The notes under the pieces are model-generated. The model saw only the letters and a list, made by a program, of their open reading frames with translations, was not told the DNA's origin and did not search any database. Both the position numbers and the translations under genes were made by a program. Positions 15,712-23,005 of a stretch of DNA of 64,000 nucleotides are shown here, one piece after another; the first letter of the stretch is position 1; each line of letters starts with the position of its first letter. The stretch is from positions 1-64,000 of the forward strand of contig JAJCZX010000021.1 in the NCBI GenBank assembly GCA_029262195.1, in the 5' to 3' direction. The stretch is from Gemmatimonadota bacterium (GTDB lineage Bacteria > Gemmatimonadota > Gemmatimonadetes > Gemmatimonadales > GWC2-71-9).

Positions 15712-15944
15712 GAAGTTTCCGTTTTTTCGTTTAGCAGGCTCATGACTTCGCCGTCAAAAGGGTGTCTCCCGAGTCGCAGTTTCGAAAACACAGGTTCCCC
15801 GTCGACTGCAACTTCGAACACTCCGCCGGCGCCTTCAACCAAACGTATCCGGGCATCCGGGTAGGCCGTCTTGATCTCAACCTCCAAACTGGAGGCTCGC
15901 GGTTTGTAGTTTCAAACGCCACAATACTGTATGGTAACGTCCAT
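15708..15944 (-). CDS. selW: SelW/Rdx-family selenoprotein with in-frame UGA (CxxU)
   Basis: The minus strand from ATG 15944 reads MDVTIQYCGV, then TGA (15914-15912), then NYKPRASSLEVEIKTAYPDA...GAGGVFEVAVDGEPVFSK, ending at TGA 15708. If the UGA is selenocysteine the product has 78 residues with the redox motif C-x-x-U (Cys8, Sec11). Strand, CxxU, helix and the GxGGVFEVxVxGxxVFSK segment match SelW/SelT/SelH thioredoxin-like (Rdx) proteins. GGAGACAGG precedes the ATG. The ORF track missed it because of the UGA. Its stop overlaps the pfkA TTG start. Rdx proteins are thought to act in thiol redox; the partner is unknown. A SECIS-like hairpin follows the UGA. Confidence 0.85.
15879..15897 (-). 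promoter_or_regulatory. Bacterial SECIS-like hairpin
   Basis: On the minus strand CCTCCA-GTT-TGGAGG forms a 6-bp perfect stem, extendable by A-U and G-U pairs to 8 bp. The loop is 3 nt and begins with G. The loop lies 22 nt after the UGA. Bacterial SECIS elements characteristically have a small apical loop with a G in its first positions at roughly this distance, so it fits SelB binding. Confidence 0.75.
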
Positions 15945-16038
15945 CCTGTCTCCGTTCAGGGTTTCGAAAACTCTCCGAGGGGCGGTGGTAAGTTAGCAAA
16001 CTTCTTTCTTCTGACGCCAATTTTCTTACTTTATTGAA

Positions 16039-17607
16039 ATGAAAATGAACCTCAGGGCCCTAGTCGCCACCGGAATCCTCTTTGTCACACCTGCCAATGT
16101 CGTTTCCCAGCAATTAAAAGGAGGACAGGTGGAACTCGGCGCGTTCGCTAACTTCACCAAATATGACGACACCGGAGTCAATCTTACCACCAAAGCCGGG
16201 GCCGGTGGGTTGATCGGGTTGTTCCTCACTCCAACGTTCTCCCTCGAAGCCTTCAACAGCTATAACTACCCGAGTGTTTCCGGTACCACCAGCAGCGACG
16301 TGGAAGCCCGCGTTTTTGGAGGTTCCCTGCTTGCCAACCTGGCGCACGGCGCCGGAAGTTTTATCCTCGGTGCCGGATACCAGAGGGTGGCCTACCGCGG
16401 CGGAGTGGCAAGCGATGACAATGGGTTTCATGCGATCGTCGGGAACCGTTTTTATCTTGGTGGACGCGCCGCCCTGAGGGTTCAGGGTAACGCAGCGTAT
16501 TTCAGCAGTTCTTCACTTGTCCCGGGTGAAAGCAAGGCCCTTAACCTCAGCGCGTCGGCCGGTTTCAGCATTTTTGCATTCGGAGGACCTCCGCGAGATG
16601 GAGACGGAGACGGCGTAGCCAATAGAGTTGATCAGTGCCCGGACACTCCCATGGGTGCCCTCGTTGATGGGGTTGGGTGTCCGTCCGACAGCGATCGAGA
16701 CGGCGCATGGGACGGTCTCGACAATTGCCCCAACACACCCTCAGGAGCCACAACCGATTCCATGGGTTGCCCATCAGATTCTGACGGAGATGGCGTTTTC
16801 AATGGGATTGACGCATGTCCGAACACCCCGAACGGGGCCACCGTAGACACCAACGGATGTCCAATTGATTCTGACGGCGACCGGGTTTTCGACGGACTTG
16901 ATTCATGCCCGAACACTCCGGCCGGAGCCACGGTGGACGAGGCTGGTTGCCCCACTGACGAAGATAGCGACGGAATATTTGATGGCCTGGACCAGTGCCC
17001 CGGAACGCCCCTCGGTACAACGGTTGACGCATCTGGTTGCCCGGCCGACACCGATGGAGACGGAGTACTCGACGATGCCGATGCATGCGCCGCAACTCCA
17101 GCGGGCACTAACGTAGACTCCCGAGGCTGTCGCATTGTTGTGGACACCGACGGGGACGGCGTGGATGATTCTCTGGACCGCTGCCCCAATACAACACCCG
17201 GCAGAAGTGTAGATGCTAACGGGTGCCCGATTCTGTTCGAGGTGACACAGAGTGGGCAGAGGGCTCAACCGCTAATTCTTGAAGGAGTGACTTTCAGAAG
17301 CGGTCGCTCAGAACTGACCGAAACTTCGTTTATCGTGCTCGATCAGGTAGCAGCTTCGTTGATAGCTAACCCCACTGTACAGATTGAGATTGTAGGCCAT
17401 ACGGACAACACGGGTTCGCGGCGCGGCAACCAGATAATTTCCGGGCGTCGAGCGGAATCGGTGAGAACATATTTGATCTCGAAGGGGATTTCAGGATCCC
17501 GACTGGTAGGACGCGGCGTTGGCCCCGACGAGCCTGTTGCCACCAACGATTCGGCTGCGGGAAGAGCACAGAACCGCCGGGTAGAGTTGCGACTTATTTC
17601 AAGATGA
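16039..17607 (+). CDS. OmpA-family protein with thrombospondin type-3 repeats
   Basis: This 522-residue outer-membrane protein has a signal peptide (ALVATGILFVTPANVVSQQ), a beta-barrel-like N-terminal domain to about residue 185, and then seven calcium-binding type-3 repeats of the form D-x-D-x-D-G-V-x-D-G-x-D-x-C-P-x-T-P-x-G (about 190-400). The C-terminal OmpA domain (about 410-522) has the peptidoglycan-binding signature IVGHTDNTGSRRGNQIISGR and ends AQNRRVELRL. It probably anchors the outer membrane to the cell wall. The stop overlaps the next gene by ATGA. The repeats explain several shadow ORFs on the opposite strand. Confidence 0.93.
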   Translation: MKMNLRALVATGILFVTPANVVSQQLKGGQVELGAFANFTKYDDTGVNLTTKAGAGGLIGLFLTPTFSLEAFNSYNYPSVSGTTSSDVEARVFGGSLLANLAHGAGSFILGAGYQRVAYRGGVASDDNGFHAIVGNRFYLGGRAALRVQGNAAYFSSSSLVPGESKALNLSASAGFSIFAFGGPPRDGDGDGVANRVDQCPDTPMGALVDGVGCPSDSDRDGAWDGLDNCPNTPSGATTDSMGCPSDSDGDGVFNGIDACPNTPNGATVDTNGCPIDSDGDRVFDGLDSCPNTPAGATVDEAGCPTDEDSDGIFDGLDQCPGTPLGTTVDASGCPADTDGDGVLDDADACAATPAGTNVDSRGCRIVVDTDGDGVDDSLDRCPNTTPGRSVDANGCPILFEVTQSGQRAQPLILEGVTFRSGRSELTETSFIVLDQVAASLIANPTVQIEIVGHTDNTGSRRGNQIISGRRAESVRTYLISKGISGSRLVGRGVGPDEPVATNDSAAGRAQNRRVELRLISR

Positions 17608-18908
17608 GCAACTCAAAACCCGTGATGTCCACAATGGGTCGGTTTCGGCCCCTGGTCTTGCTGGCTCTTGCAGTGGCATTTACCACTCCAAAGGATGCGC
17701 GCGCCCAGGAAAGTGCCAACGAGCATCACCATGACGCCGAGCGTCCCAGCTACCTGGAAGACATTCTTCCGGCAGCCCGTGAAACAGTTCGCATCCCACC
17801 ACCACCACCGGGAGCAACACCCGCGTCGGTACGGGGGATCTACCTGGGTGCCTGGACATTCGGATCTGAAAGGTTCGACGGCCTCGTCGCTCTGGCAGAC
17901 ACCACCGAGATCAACGCTTTCGTAATTGACGTCAAGGACGCGACTGGTTTCCTCACCTATCGTTCCGCAATCCCCACGGCTATTGAGATCGGAGCCAACA
18001 ACGAACCACGCGCCAGAGACGTTCGGCGGCGATTGGCAACTCTCAAAGAGCATGGGATTTACTCTATAGCCAGGATCGTCGTTGGAAAAGACCCGTTGCT
18101 TGCCGAAGGCAAATCGGGTTTGGCCGTGCTCGATTCACGAGGCGGGTTGTGGGAGGATAGACTGGGGCACAAATGGATCGATGCCTACAACGACTCGGTA
18201 TGGGTTTACGCCGCCGACGTCGCTGCGGAAGCAATCCTGATGGGGTTTGACGAAATCCAGTTCGACTACGTGAGGTTCCCGGATGAACCGGCCGAACGGA
18301 TGCAGTACGCAATTTTCCCTTCGGCAGAAGAGGGCCTTACGCGGCGAGCCGCCATCAGAAAGCAACTCACCTATCTGCGCGACCGCGTGCACGCGATGGG
18401 CGCACCTTTTACGATCGATGTGTTCGGCATGACCACAAGCGCCAGAGGCAGCATGGGCATCGGTCAATACTGGGAAGATTTTATCGGCTTGGCTGATGCA
18501 GTTCTTCCGATGGTGTATCCGTCGCACTACTCCAGAGGCGACTACGGTATTCCGTTTCCCAACGCCGAGCCGTACGAGACAGTACGACGCGCGCTTATCC
18601 CTGCGATCGAACGAAGCGAACCGTTTGAAAACGCGGGTAGGATTCGACCGTTCTTACAATCGTTTTCAATTCGTGGAGTTGTTTATCGCGCCCATGAAAT
18701 TCGAGAACAGATTCGCGCGGTTGAAGAACTGGGACTCACCGATTGGGTTTTTTGGAACGCCAGAGGGGTTTATCAACCGGGGTCGTTCCGGTCGAATTCG
18801 GAGACTGGTGTCGACGTTACTGAAGTTGAGCCACCCGAAGGCGTGAACGCCGCCGAGGGAGAGAGCGAAAACCCCGACGAAGGTACAGGACAACAAGCGG
18901 GATCGTAG
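17604..18908 (+). CDS. Secreted putative glycoside hydrolase (DUF4015)
   Basis: About 434 residues with a signal peptide (LVLLALAVAFTTPKDARAQ) and a His/Pro-rich linker. A TIM-barrel-like domain follows with strand motifs typical of DUF4015: VRGIYLGAWTFGSERFDGLV, INAFVIDVKDATGFLTY, and GFDEIQFDYVRFPDE, the acidic cluster that probably forms the active site. DUF4015 is annotated as a putative glycoside hydrolase, but no substrate is established. It is translationally coupled to the OmpA gene, so it may act on envelope polysaccharide, which is an inference. Confidence 0.85.
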   Translation: MSNSKPVMSTMGRFRPLVLLALAVAFTTPKDARAQESANEHHHDAERPSYLEDILPAARETVRIPPPPPGATPASVRGIYLGAWTFGSERFDGLVALADTTEINAFVIDVKDATGFLTYRSAIPTAIEIGANNEPRARDVRRRLATLKEHGIYSIARIVVGKDPLLAEGKSGLAVLDSRGGLWEDRLGHKWIDAYNDSVWVYAADVAAEAILMGFDEIQFDYVRFPDEPAERMQYAIFPSAEEGLTRRAAIRKQLTYLRDRVHAMGAPFTIDVFGMTTSARGSMGIGQYWEDFIGLADAVLPMVYPSHYSRGDYGIPFPNAEPYETVRRALIPAIERSEPFENAGRIRPFLQSFSIRGVVYRAHEIREQIRAVEELGLTDWVFWNARGVYQPGSFRSNSETGVDVTEVEPPEGVNAAEGESENPDEGTGQQAGS

Positions 18909-19020
18909 CGACTTTCGCTTAGGCCGCAGCTCGGTAGGACCTTCTTTAGGCTATCGAAGGGTTTTAGTGACGACTCTAACCGTCGAACGGCGGAGGCTCA
19001 GCATGCACGGTTGTTTTAAG

Positions 19021-20265
19021 CTACCGATCACCCCGGTGGAGTTCGTACCGCGTAACCAGCGGTTCGTCGAACTCTCCCTTCTCGACTGCAAGCACATAAT
19101 CGGCTCCTATGTAGCTAATAGTGACAGACGCGGGCGTGCTTGCGTGGGCGACTAGGACGCCCCGGTCATCGAAAACGTCCCAGAGATGGTCGTCGTTTGC
19201 TCGGGCTCTAAAGCGTTCAACCCAAAGGAAGCCGAAGACGTCAACCGAAACCCGCGCAACAACTGGCAACGTCTCGGGAAATAAATGGTTCGGGTAACGA
19301 CGTTCCGCCTCGGCCATTGACGTCCCACGAGCATCAACTCTTTCAGTTCGCAGGTTTTGTATGTCCCGGCGGGTCACTCTTTGAACGGGAACAGTTCGAT
19401 TAACGGTACGTTTCAGCGCTTGGTCAGAAAAAACGGAAACGCTGTAAACTCCGGTGTCTCCTCCATACAAAAAACCGTGTGACGCGAACAGAATGGGTCT
19501 TCGTCCAAACGGTCTCTGGCCCGATATGGACTGTCCGTTTCCGCGGCTTGTGCTTACCCATTCAGACCCAGGAAAGGACACAAGCAACTCACCCGGTACG
19601 CCTTCGGAGTTCACAACGTATATGTTCACAGGGATTCGGAGCACATCCTCAACCTGGCCTACCCATGCGGCAGAGAAGACAAAGTAAAAGCCTCCTTCGC
19701 CTGCGACCCCCAGCATAGAAGGTCGCCCAAATTCAGACTCGGGTTGCTGGATTCGCGCCGTGCGAATCGTGTTTCCGTGAAGGTCAAAAAACGTTAGCCG
19801 TCTGGCAGCAGAGTCGAACGCAACCATCGTGTCGCTGCGAAACGGTATCACGGTTCCCAGGTTCGTGAATTCCCCTGGACCGCCTCCAGGGCGACCGTAC
19901 GACATAAAAAAAGACCCATCCGACCGAAAGTACTGAATCCGCTTTTCACGCCAATCAGCCACCTGGATCAACGTATCGCCAATTGCTATGACATAGCCCG
20001 TCTGAGAAAACGTAGCTTCGGCCGACGAACCGAGACCCCCGAGAATTAGCGTCGGCTGCGAAGACAAACTCCATTCGGGAAGATTTTGTTCAACCGCGCC
20101 GGAGGACATGGTCGGGCTCTGAGCAAACGCCAGCGATGCAACTACCATTGATTGGCACAAAGCGCCCCCGGCAGTGACGAAGCTCACGCGAATATCAACC
20201 ACGCCTCCAGACAGAAATCGCAAAAAAGCTTGAATCTTCACGAAGCACTTCTGAACCGAGATCAT
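19021..20265 (-). CDS. Secreted 6-bladed beta-propeller protein
   Basis: About 414 residues from ATG 20265 (MISVQKCFVKIQ). GAGCGAG upstream supports this start, and the longer ORF to 20361 would run through a terminator hairpin. The hydrophobic stretch ending MVVASLAFAQS is a probable signal. The body has repeated propeller strands (IQYFRSDGSFFMSYGRPGGG, RLTFFDLHGNTIRTARI, DVFGFLWVERFR) as in NHL/6-bladed propellers. The cue PGEFTNLG, after GRPGGG, is common in these proteins. It probably binds ligands outside the cytoplasm; no catalytic site is evident. Confidence 0.75.
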   Translation of the reverse strand: MISVQKCFVKIQAFLRFLSGGVVDIRVSFVTAGGALCQSMVVASLAFAQSPTMSSGAVEQNLPEWSLSSQPTLILGGLGSSAEATFSQTGYVIAIGDTLIQVADWREKRIQYFRSDGSFFMSYGRPGGGPGEFTNLGTVIPFRSDTMVAFDSAARRLTFFDLHGNTIRTARIQQPESEFGRPSMLGVAGEGGFYFVFSAAWVGQVEDVLRIPVNIYVVNSEGVPGELLVSFPGSEWVSTSRGNGQSISGQRPFGRRPILFASHGFLYGGDTGVYSVSVFSDQALKRTVNRTVPVQRVTRRDIQNLRTERVDARGTSMAEAERRYPNHLFPETLPVVARVSVDVFGFLWVERFRARANDDHLWDVFDDRGVLVAHASTPASVTISYIGADYVLAVEKGEFDEPLVTRYELHRGDR

Positions 20266-20299
20266 CACTCGCTCGAATATGGCTAAAGACAAAAGACCA

Positions 20300-20345
20300 C
20301 TCGGGCTTTGGGACACTGAAGCCCCGAACGAAGCCCGAGGGCTGT
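20300..20345 (-). terminator. Stem-loop between the Cys-rich gene and the propeller gene
   Basis: CTCGGGCTT and AAGCCCGAG form a 9-bp stem around a 22-nt loop that can fold further (GGG...CCC). On the minus strand it follows the Cys-rich gene, and TTTTGTCTTT lies just beyond. It is a plausible terminator and argues against the long start of the propeller gene. Confidence 0.55.
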
Positions 20346-20357
20346 TTTTCAGCGTGA

Positions 20358-20822
20358 TCAACCCTCAAAAAGGTCTGTTCGAGCCGCCGCAAACGCTACG
20401 AACCCAATCGATTTGCCTTCGCAATTCAGCACTTCGACCTTTTTTAAATCCGCTGAGAAAATAAGAGCGTCGGGAAAATCAGAAACCAATTGAACTATCG
20501 CCGCATCGTCGATTGGGCGCCCCCGCAGCTCCAACAACTTCGGAACGAGATCATTGGCTTGCCAAGTGCAATTGCTCCACAGGCACTCTGCAAAGGGATC
20601 GCCACATTGCATTGCGACGCCGTTGGCCCCTTGTCCTGCTTCACACGCCTCCCGTTGCTCGCCTGTTATATGGTCCGTAATAGTAACACATAAGTTCCAA
20701 CAGTACCCTGCGGTCGCCTGCGCGGTGGCCCCCCCTGTGCCTAGACCTTGCGCTGACGAAAGGGTTGGGACCGCAACAAAACCCGCAATGGCGAACAGGA
20801 AAAAGTGCAAGTGTTTCTTCAT
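20358..20822 (-). CDS. Small secreted Cys-rich protein of unknown function
   Basis: The real start is ATG 20822 (MKKHLHFFLFAIAGFVAVPT), with a strong GGAGGT 5 nt upstream; the ORF track extends it by nine codons. A signal peptide ends near SSAQG. The mature part (about 130 residues) has six cysteines in CWNLC, EACEAG, MQCGD and ECLWSNC, and one more later (LNCEG), suggesting disulfide bonds. No family is recognised. It lies upstream of the propeller gene with a terminator between them. Confidence 0.7.
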   Translation of the reverse strand: MKKHLHFFLFAIAGFVAVPTLSSAQGLGTGGATAQATAGYCWNLCVTITDHITGEQREACEAGQGANGVAMQCGDPFAECLWSNCTWQANDLVPKLLELRGRPIDDAAIVQLVSDFPDALIFSADLKKVEVLNCEGKSIGFVAFAAARTDLFEG

Positions 20823-20875
20823 GACATACCTCCAATTATTTTTTGACAAACTGGCGTGGAGCCCTGGTCAGGTGA

Positions 20876-21412
20876 TTACGAAAGATACCTGCTCGGGTCA
20901 ATTGGAGCGTTGCATTTGGTCAACAAAAAAGGCAATTGGTCAAGTGTCGGATTTGTATCAAAAGGGGTGACCGCCCTGGCGTCCGAAACTGCTCTACGAA
21001 AGTGCCCAGGCACCATGCCGGTAACGATCTTGAAATTGCGGCGAAAGGTGGAGATGTCAGAATATCCCACTCTATAGGCAACACTGTCCAGCGTGCATTG
21101 AGAGTCAAACAGCAACTCGACAGCTTGCGCGACTCTCACCTCATGAACCCAACGGCTGAACGGCATGCCCACCTTTCGTTTGAACCACATCGAAAACGTA
21201 CTGGGCTTCATGGTAACCAGCGCAGCCGCTGCGTCTCGGGAAACGGGAAAAAACAAATTGGACATCAAATGTTCTTTCAAACTGCGAAGCCGGGAATCAG
21301 ACGAAAATGGATCCAGGGATCCGCTCGAACACCAATTTCGAATCGCCGCTTTGAGAGCCATGCGATAACCGGCCGCAACACTCTCGGGCGGGACTTTCCC
21401 CACCTCGTTCAC
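20876..21412 (-). CDS. AraC-family transcriptional regulator
   Basis: This 178-residue protein has a C-terminal AraC/XylS DNA-binding region: AAAALVTMKPSTFSMWFKRK, VGMPFSRWVHEVRVAQAVEL, LLDSQ-like helix, then VAYRVGYSDISTFRRNFKIV and MVPGHFRR. The two helix-turn-helix units are present. The N-terminal part is short and not recognised as a cupin or other sensor. Targets are unknown. The start is the ORF-track ATG. Confidence 0.85.
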   Translation of the reverse strand: MNEVGKVPPESVAAGYRMALKAAIRNWCSSGSLDPFSSDSRLRSLKEHLMSNLFFPVSRDAAAALVTMKPSTFSMWFKRKVGMPFSRWVHEVRVAQAVELLFDSQCTLDSVAYRVGYSDISTFRRNFKIVTGMVPGHFRRAVSDARAVTPFDTNPTLDQLPFLLTKCNAPIDPSRYLS

Positions 21413-21799
21413 CTCGCCAACGGGTCATCAACATCCTCAGCCTCCGCAACAGCCGATCGCAGGCGCGACTCTCTCGCATGAGGCTCAATAGTATTTAAAT
21501 GAAGCAACTCCTAAGGGACGTCATGCGGCTATTCCTGTCCTAAGTTTTCAAAATCAACGATCTTGGTTGCAACGCGCACGGCGAAGTTGCGCTTCCGGAA
21601 GTAAGACGATTCACGAAGGAAAAACTTGTGGCCAAGGGAAGGGATCGGGAAGAAAACGTTGAATCGATGGCGCACTACTCCTCCTCAAAACAAGTGGGTG
21701 GCGCCCGATAATAACTTTGCGATGTGAACTTTCGCTGTCAAGAAAAAGTTCACATTGAAACAACTCGCTTTTTATCTCAAAAGAAGCTTCTCTCGGACC
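21413..21799. other. Stretch without a supported gene
   Basis: I see no gene in this interval. The ORF at 21611-21928 on the minus strand runs through the palindrome and the TA promoter and looks like a shadow. The segment separates the AraC gene from the RHH-nucleotidyltransferase pair. Confidence 0.5.
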
Positions 21800-21833
21800 G
21801 GTAAATGTCAATACGTATGTATTGACATTTACC
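21800..21833. promoter_or_regulatory. 15-bp perfect inverted repeat, probable operator of the TA pair
   Basis: GGTAAATGTCAATAC-gtat-GTATTGACATTTACC: two 15-bp arms separated by 4 bp. It contains TTGACA (21822-21827), which could be a -35 box of the downstream genes, so a protein bound here would block transcription. The RHH protein encoded 22 bp downstream is the likely ligand. Confidence 0.7.
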
Positions 21834-21854
21834 CCGAAGCGTAGAGGTTTAGGT

Positions 21855-22346
21855 ATGGCCAAAGCCCAGCAACTCCAGATCCGCGTGTCAGCAAATGAAA
21901 AGGCAACCTTGCGACGACTTGCCTGCAAGGCGGGAATGGACCTATCGAGTTACGTGTTGGGTCGCGCATTGCCATCACCCACTCGCACACGATTCTCCAA
22001 TCTCATTTCGGCTCTCAAACGCGCAGAGAGCCGAAAGCACGTATTCGCAGAAATCAACTCGTTGTTGAGCCAACTCGCCCCGGTGGAGCTCCGAGAGATT
22101 AGCGAGGAAATGGATTTCGAAGGCTTGCCTCTGTTTGAAGCAAACTATCTGGCGGCGATGATCGAGCACACGTTTCACTTGCGAGGGAAGGCTCCGCCGA
22201 GTTGGGCTAAGAGAATCCCGCCGCTTGCCGAACCCTGGTTCGCGACCGAGTTGCAGGGCCTTAGGATACACCTGCTTCGCGCATCCCCGGTTGCGTTCAA
22301 AAGGCGCAACCTGTTCATCGACTCAACGGTCGGTGATCAGGTTTGA
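21855..22346 (+). CDS. RHH-type antitoxin of a nucleotidyltransferase TA system
   Basis: About 163 residues from ATG 21855, with GAGGTTTAGGT upstream; the track's TTG at 21822 lies inside the operator. The N-terminus QQLQIRVSANEKATLRRLAC, DLSSYVLGRAL is a ribbon-helix-helix/CopG-like DNA-binding segment. The C-terminus (EANYLAAMIEHTFHLRGKAP, EPWFATELQGLRIHLLRASP, RRNLFIDSTVGD) is typical of the partner of DUF6036 nucleotidyltransferases, as I recall. It likely binds the palindrome upstream and the toxin encoded 12 nt downstream. Confidence 0.75.
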   Translation: MAKAQQLQIRVSANEKATLRRLACKAGMDLSSYVLGRALPSPTRTRFSNLISALKRAESRKHVFAEINSLLSQLAPVELREISEEMDFEGLPLFEANYLAAMIEHTFHLRGKAPPSWAKRIPPLAEPWFATELQGLRIHLLRASPVAFKRRNLFIDSTVGDQV

Positions 22347-22358
22347 TTTGATGATCAA

Positions 22359-22877
22359 TTGAGCGGACTGACCCGAGCCGAAATCATTCGCCTTTTTAAC
22401 CTCTTAAACGCTGAGTTGGAAAAGCAGGCGAAAGAGGGAGAGGTCTACCTGGTTGGCGGCGCGGTGATGTGTCTGGCCTTCGAGGCCCGCGATTCGACAA
22501 AGGACATCGATGCCGTTTTTCGACCAACCAGAGTGATTCGAGAGGCAGCCGGACGGATAGCCGCGGAACACAACGTTGCGACCGGATGGTTAAACGACGC
22601 CGTTAAGGGTTACCTGAGCACCGACGGTGACTTTGACCCGTTTATCGACATGTGCCATCTCCGTGTGTTCATTGCGCAACCACAATATCTATTGGCGATG
22701 AAATGCGCGGCCATGCGGTTAGGAGAAGAGTTTCATGACCTGGAAGACGTGCGCTATCTACTCCGCTACCTGAATATCTCAAATTCGGAAGAGGCCATGG
22801 CCATCGTGTCCAAGTACTTCGACGAGCGGCAGCTGCAACCAAAGACTCGGCTAGCTTTGCAGGAATTGTTGGATTAG
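22359..22877 (+). CDS. DUF6036-like nucleotidyltransferase (putative toxin)
   Basis: This 172-residue protein starts TTG at 22359; the alternative ATG at 22351 stops after three codons. It contains VYLVGGAVMCLAFEARDSTK, DIDAVF, the GG...D-x-D pattern of the nucleotidyltransferase fold used by MenT/AbiEii-type toxins, followed by EAAGRIAAEHN and FIDMCHLRVFIAQPQYLLAM. The helical end has EEFHDLEDVRYLL. Such enzymes typically transfer nucleotides to tRNA or protein targets; the target here is unknown. It is downstream of and probably co-transcribed with the RHH gene. Confidence 0.78.
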   Translation: MSGLTRAEIIRLFNLLNAELEKQAKEGEVYLVGGAVMCLAFEARDSTKDIDAVFRPTRVIREAAGRIAAEHNVATGWLNDAVKGYLSTDGDFDPFIDMCHLRVFIAQPQYLLAMKCAAMRLGEEFHDLEDVRYLLRYLNISNSEEAMAIVSKYFDERQLQPKTRLALQELLD

Positions 22878-23005
22878 CGCCATAGCACCGTTTGGCCGTT
22901 AAGACCGGCGAGATCCGTCTTGAAATGAGGGTTACTCCTCCCCCAACTCCTCCCTTTAAATTGACTGGCCCCAGGTTGTTAGACAAGGTCGATTGAGAAT
23001 CTGCG

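Noticed and set aside
14561-15745. 394-residue plus-strand ORF over pfkA
   Set aside because: It is a shadow of the minus-strand phosphofructokinase; the translation is Ser/Pro/Arg-rich with no domain.
15740-15922. 60-residue minus-strand ORF at the selenoprotein locus
   Set aside because: It is in another frame from the SelW-like sequence and has no recognisable motif; it only exists because the UGA splits the real gene.
16632-17189. Minus-strand Pro/Ser/Val-repeat ORF over the OmpA gene
   Set aside because: A mirror of the type-3 repeat coding DNA, not a repeat protein of its own.
16600-17240. CRISPR-like periodic repeats
   Set aside because: The periodicity is from protein-coding thrombospondin type-3 repeats with diverged DNA, not identical repeats with spacers.
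21611-21928. 105-residue minus-strand ORF across the TA promoter
   Set aside because: It runs through the palindrome and the antitoxin start and has no domain.
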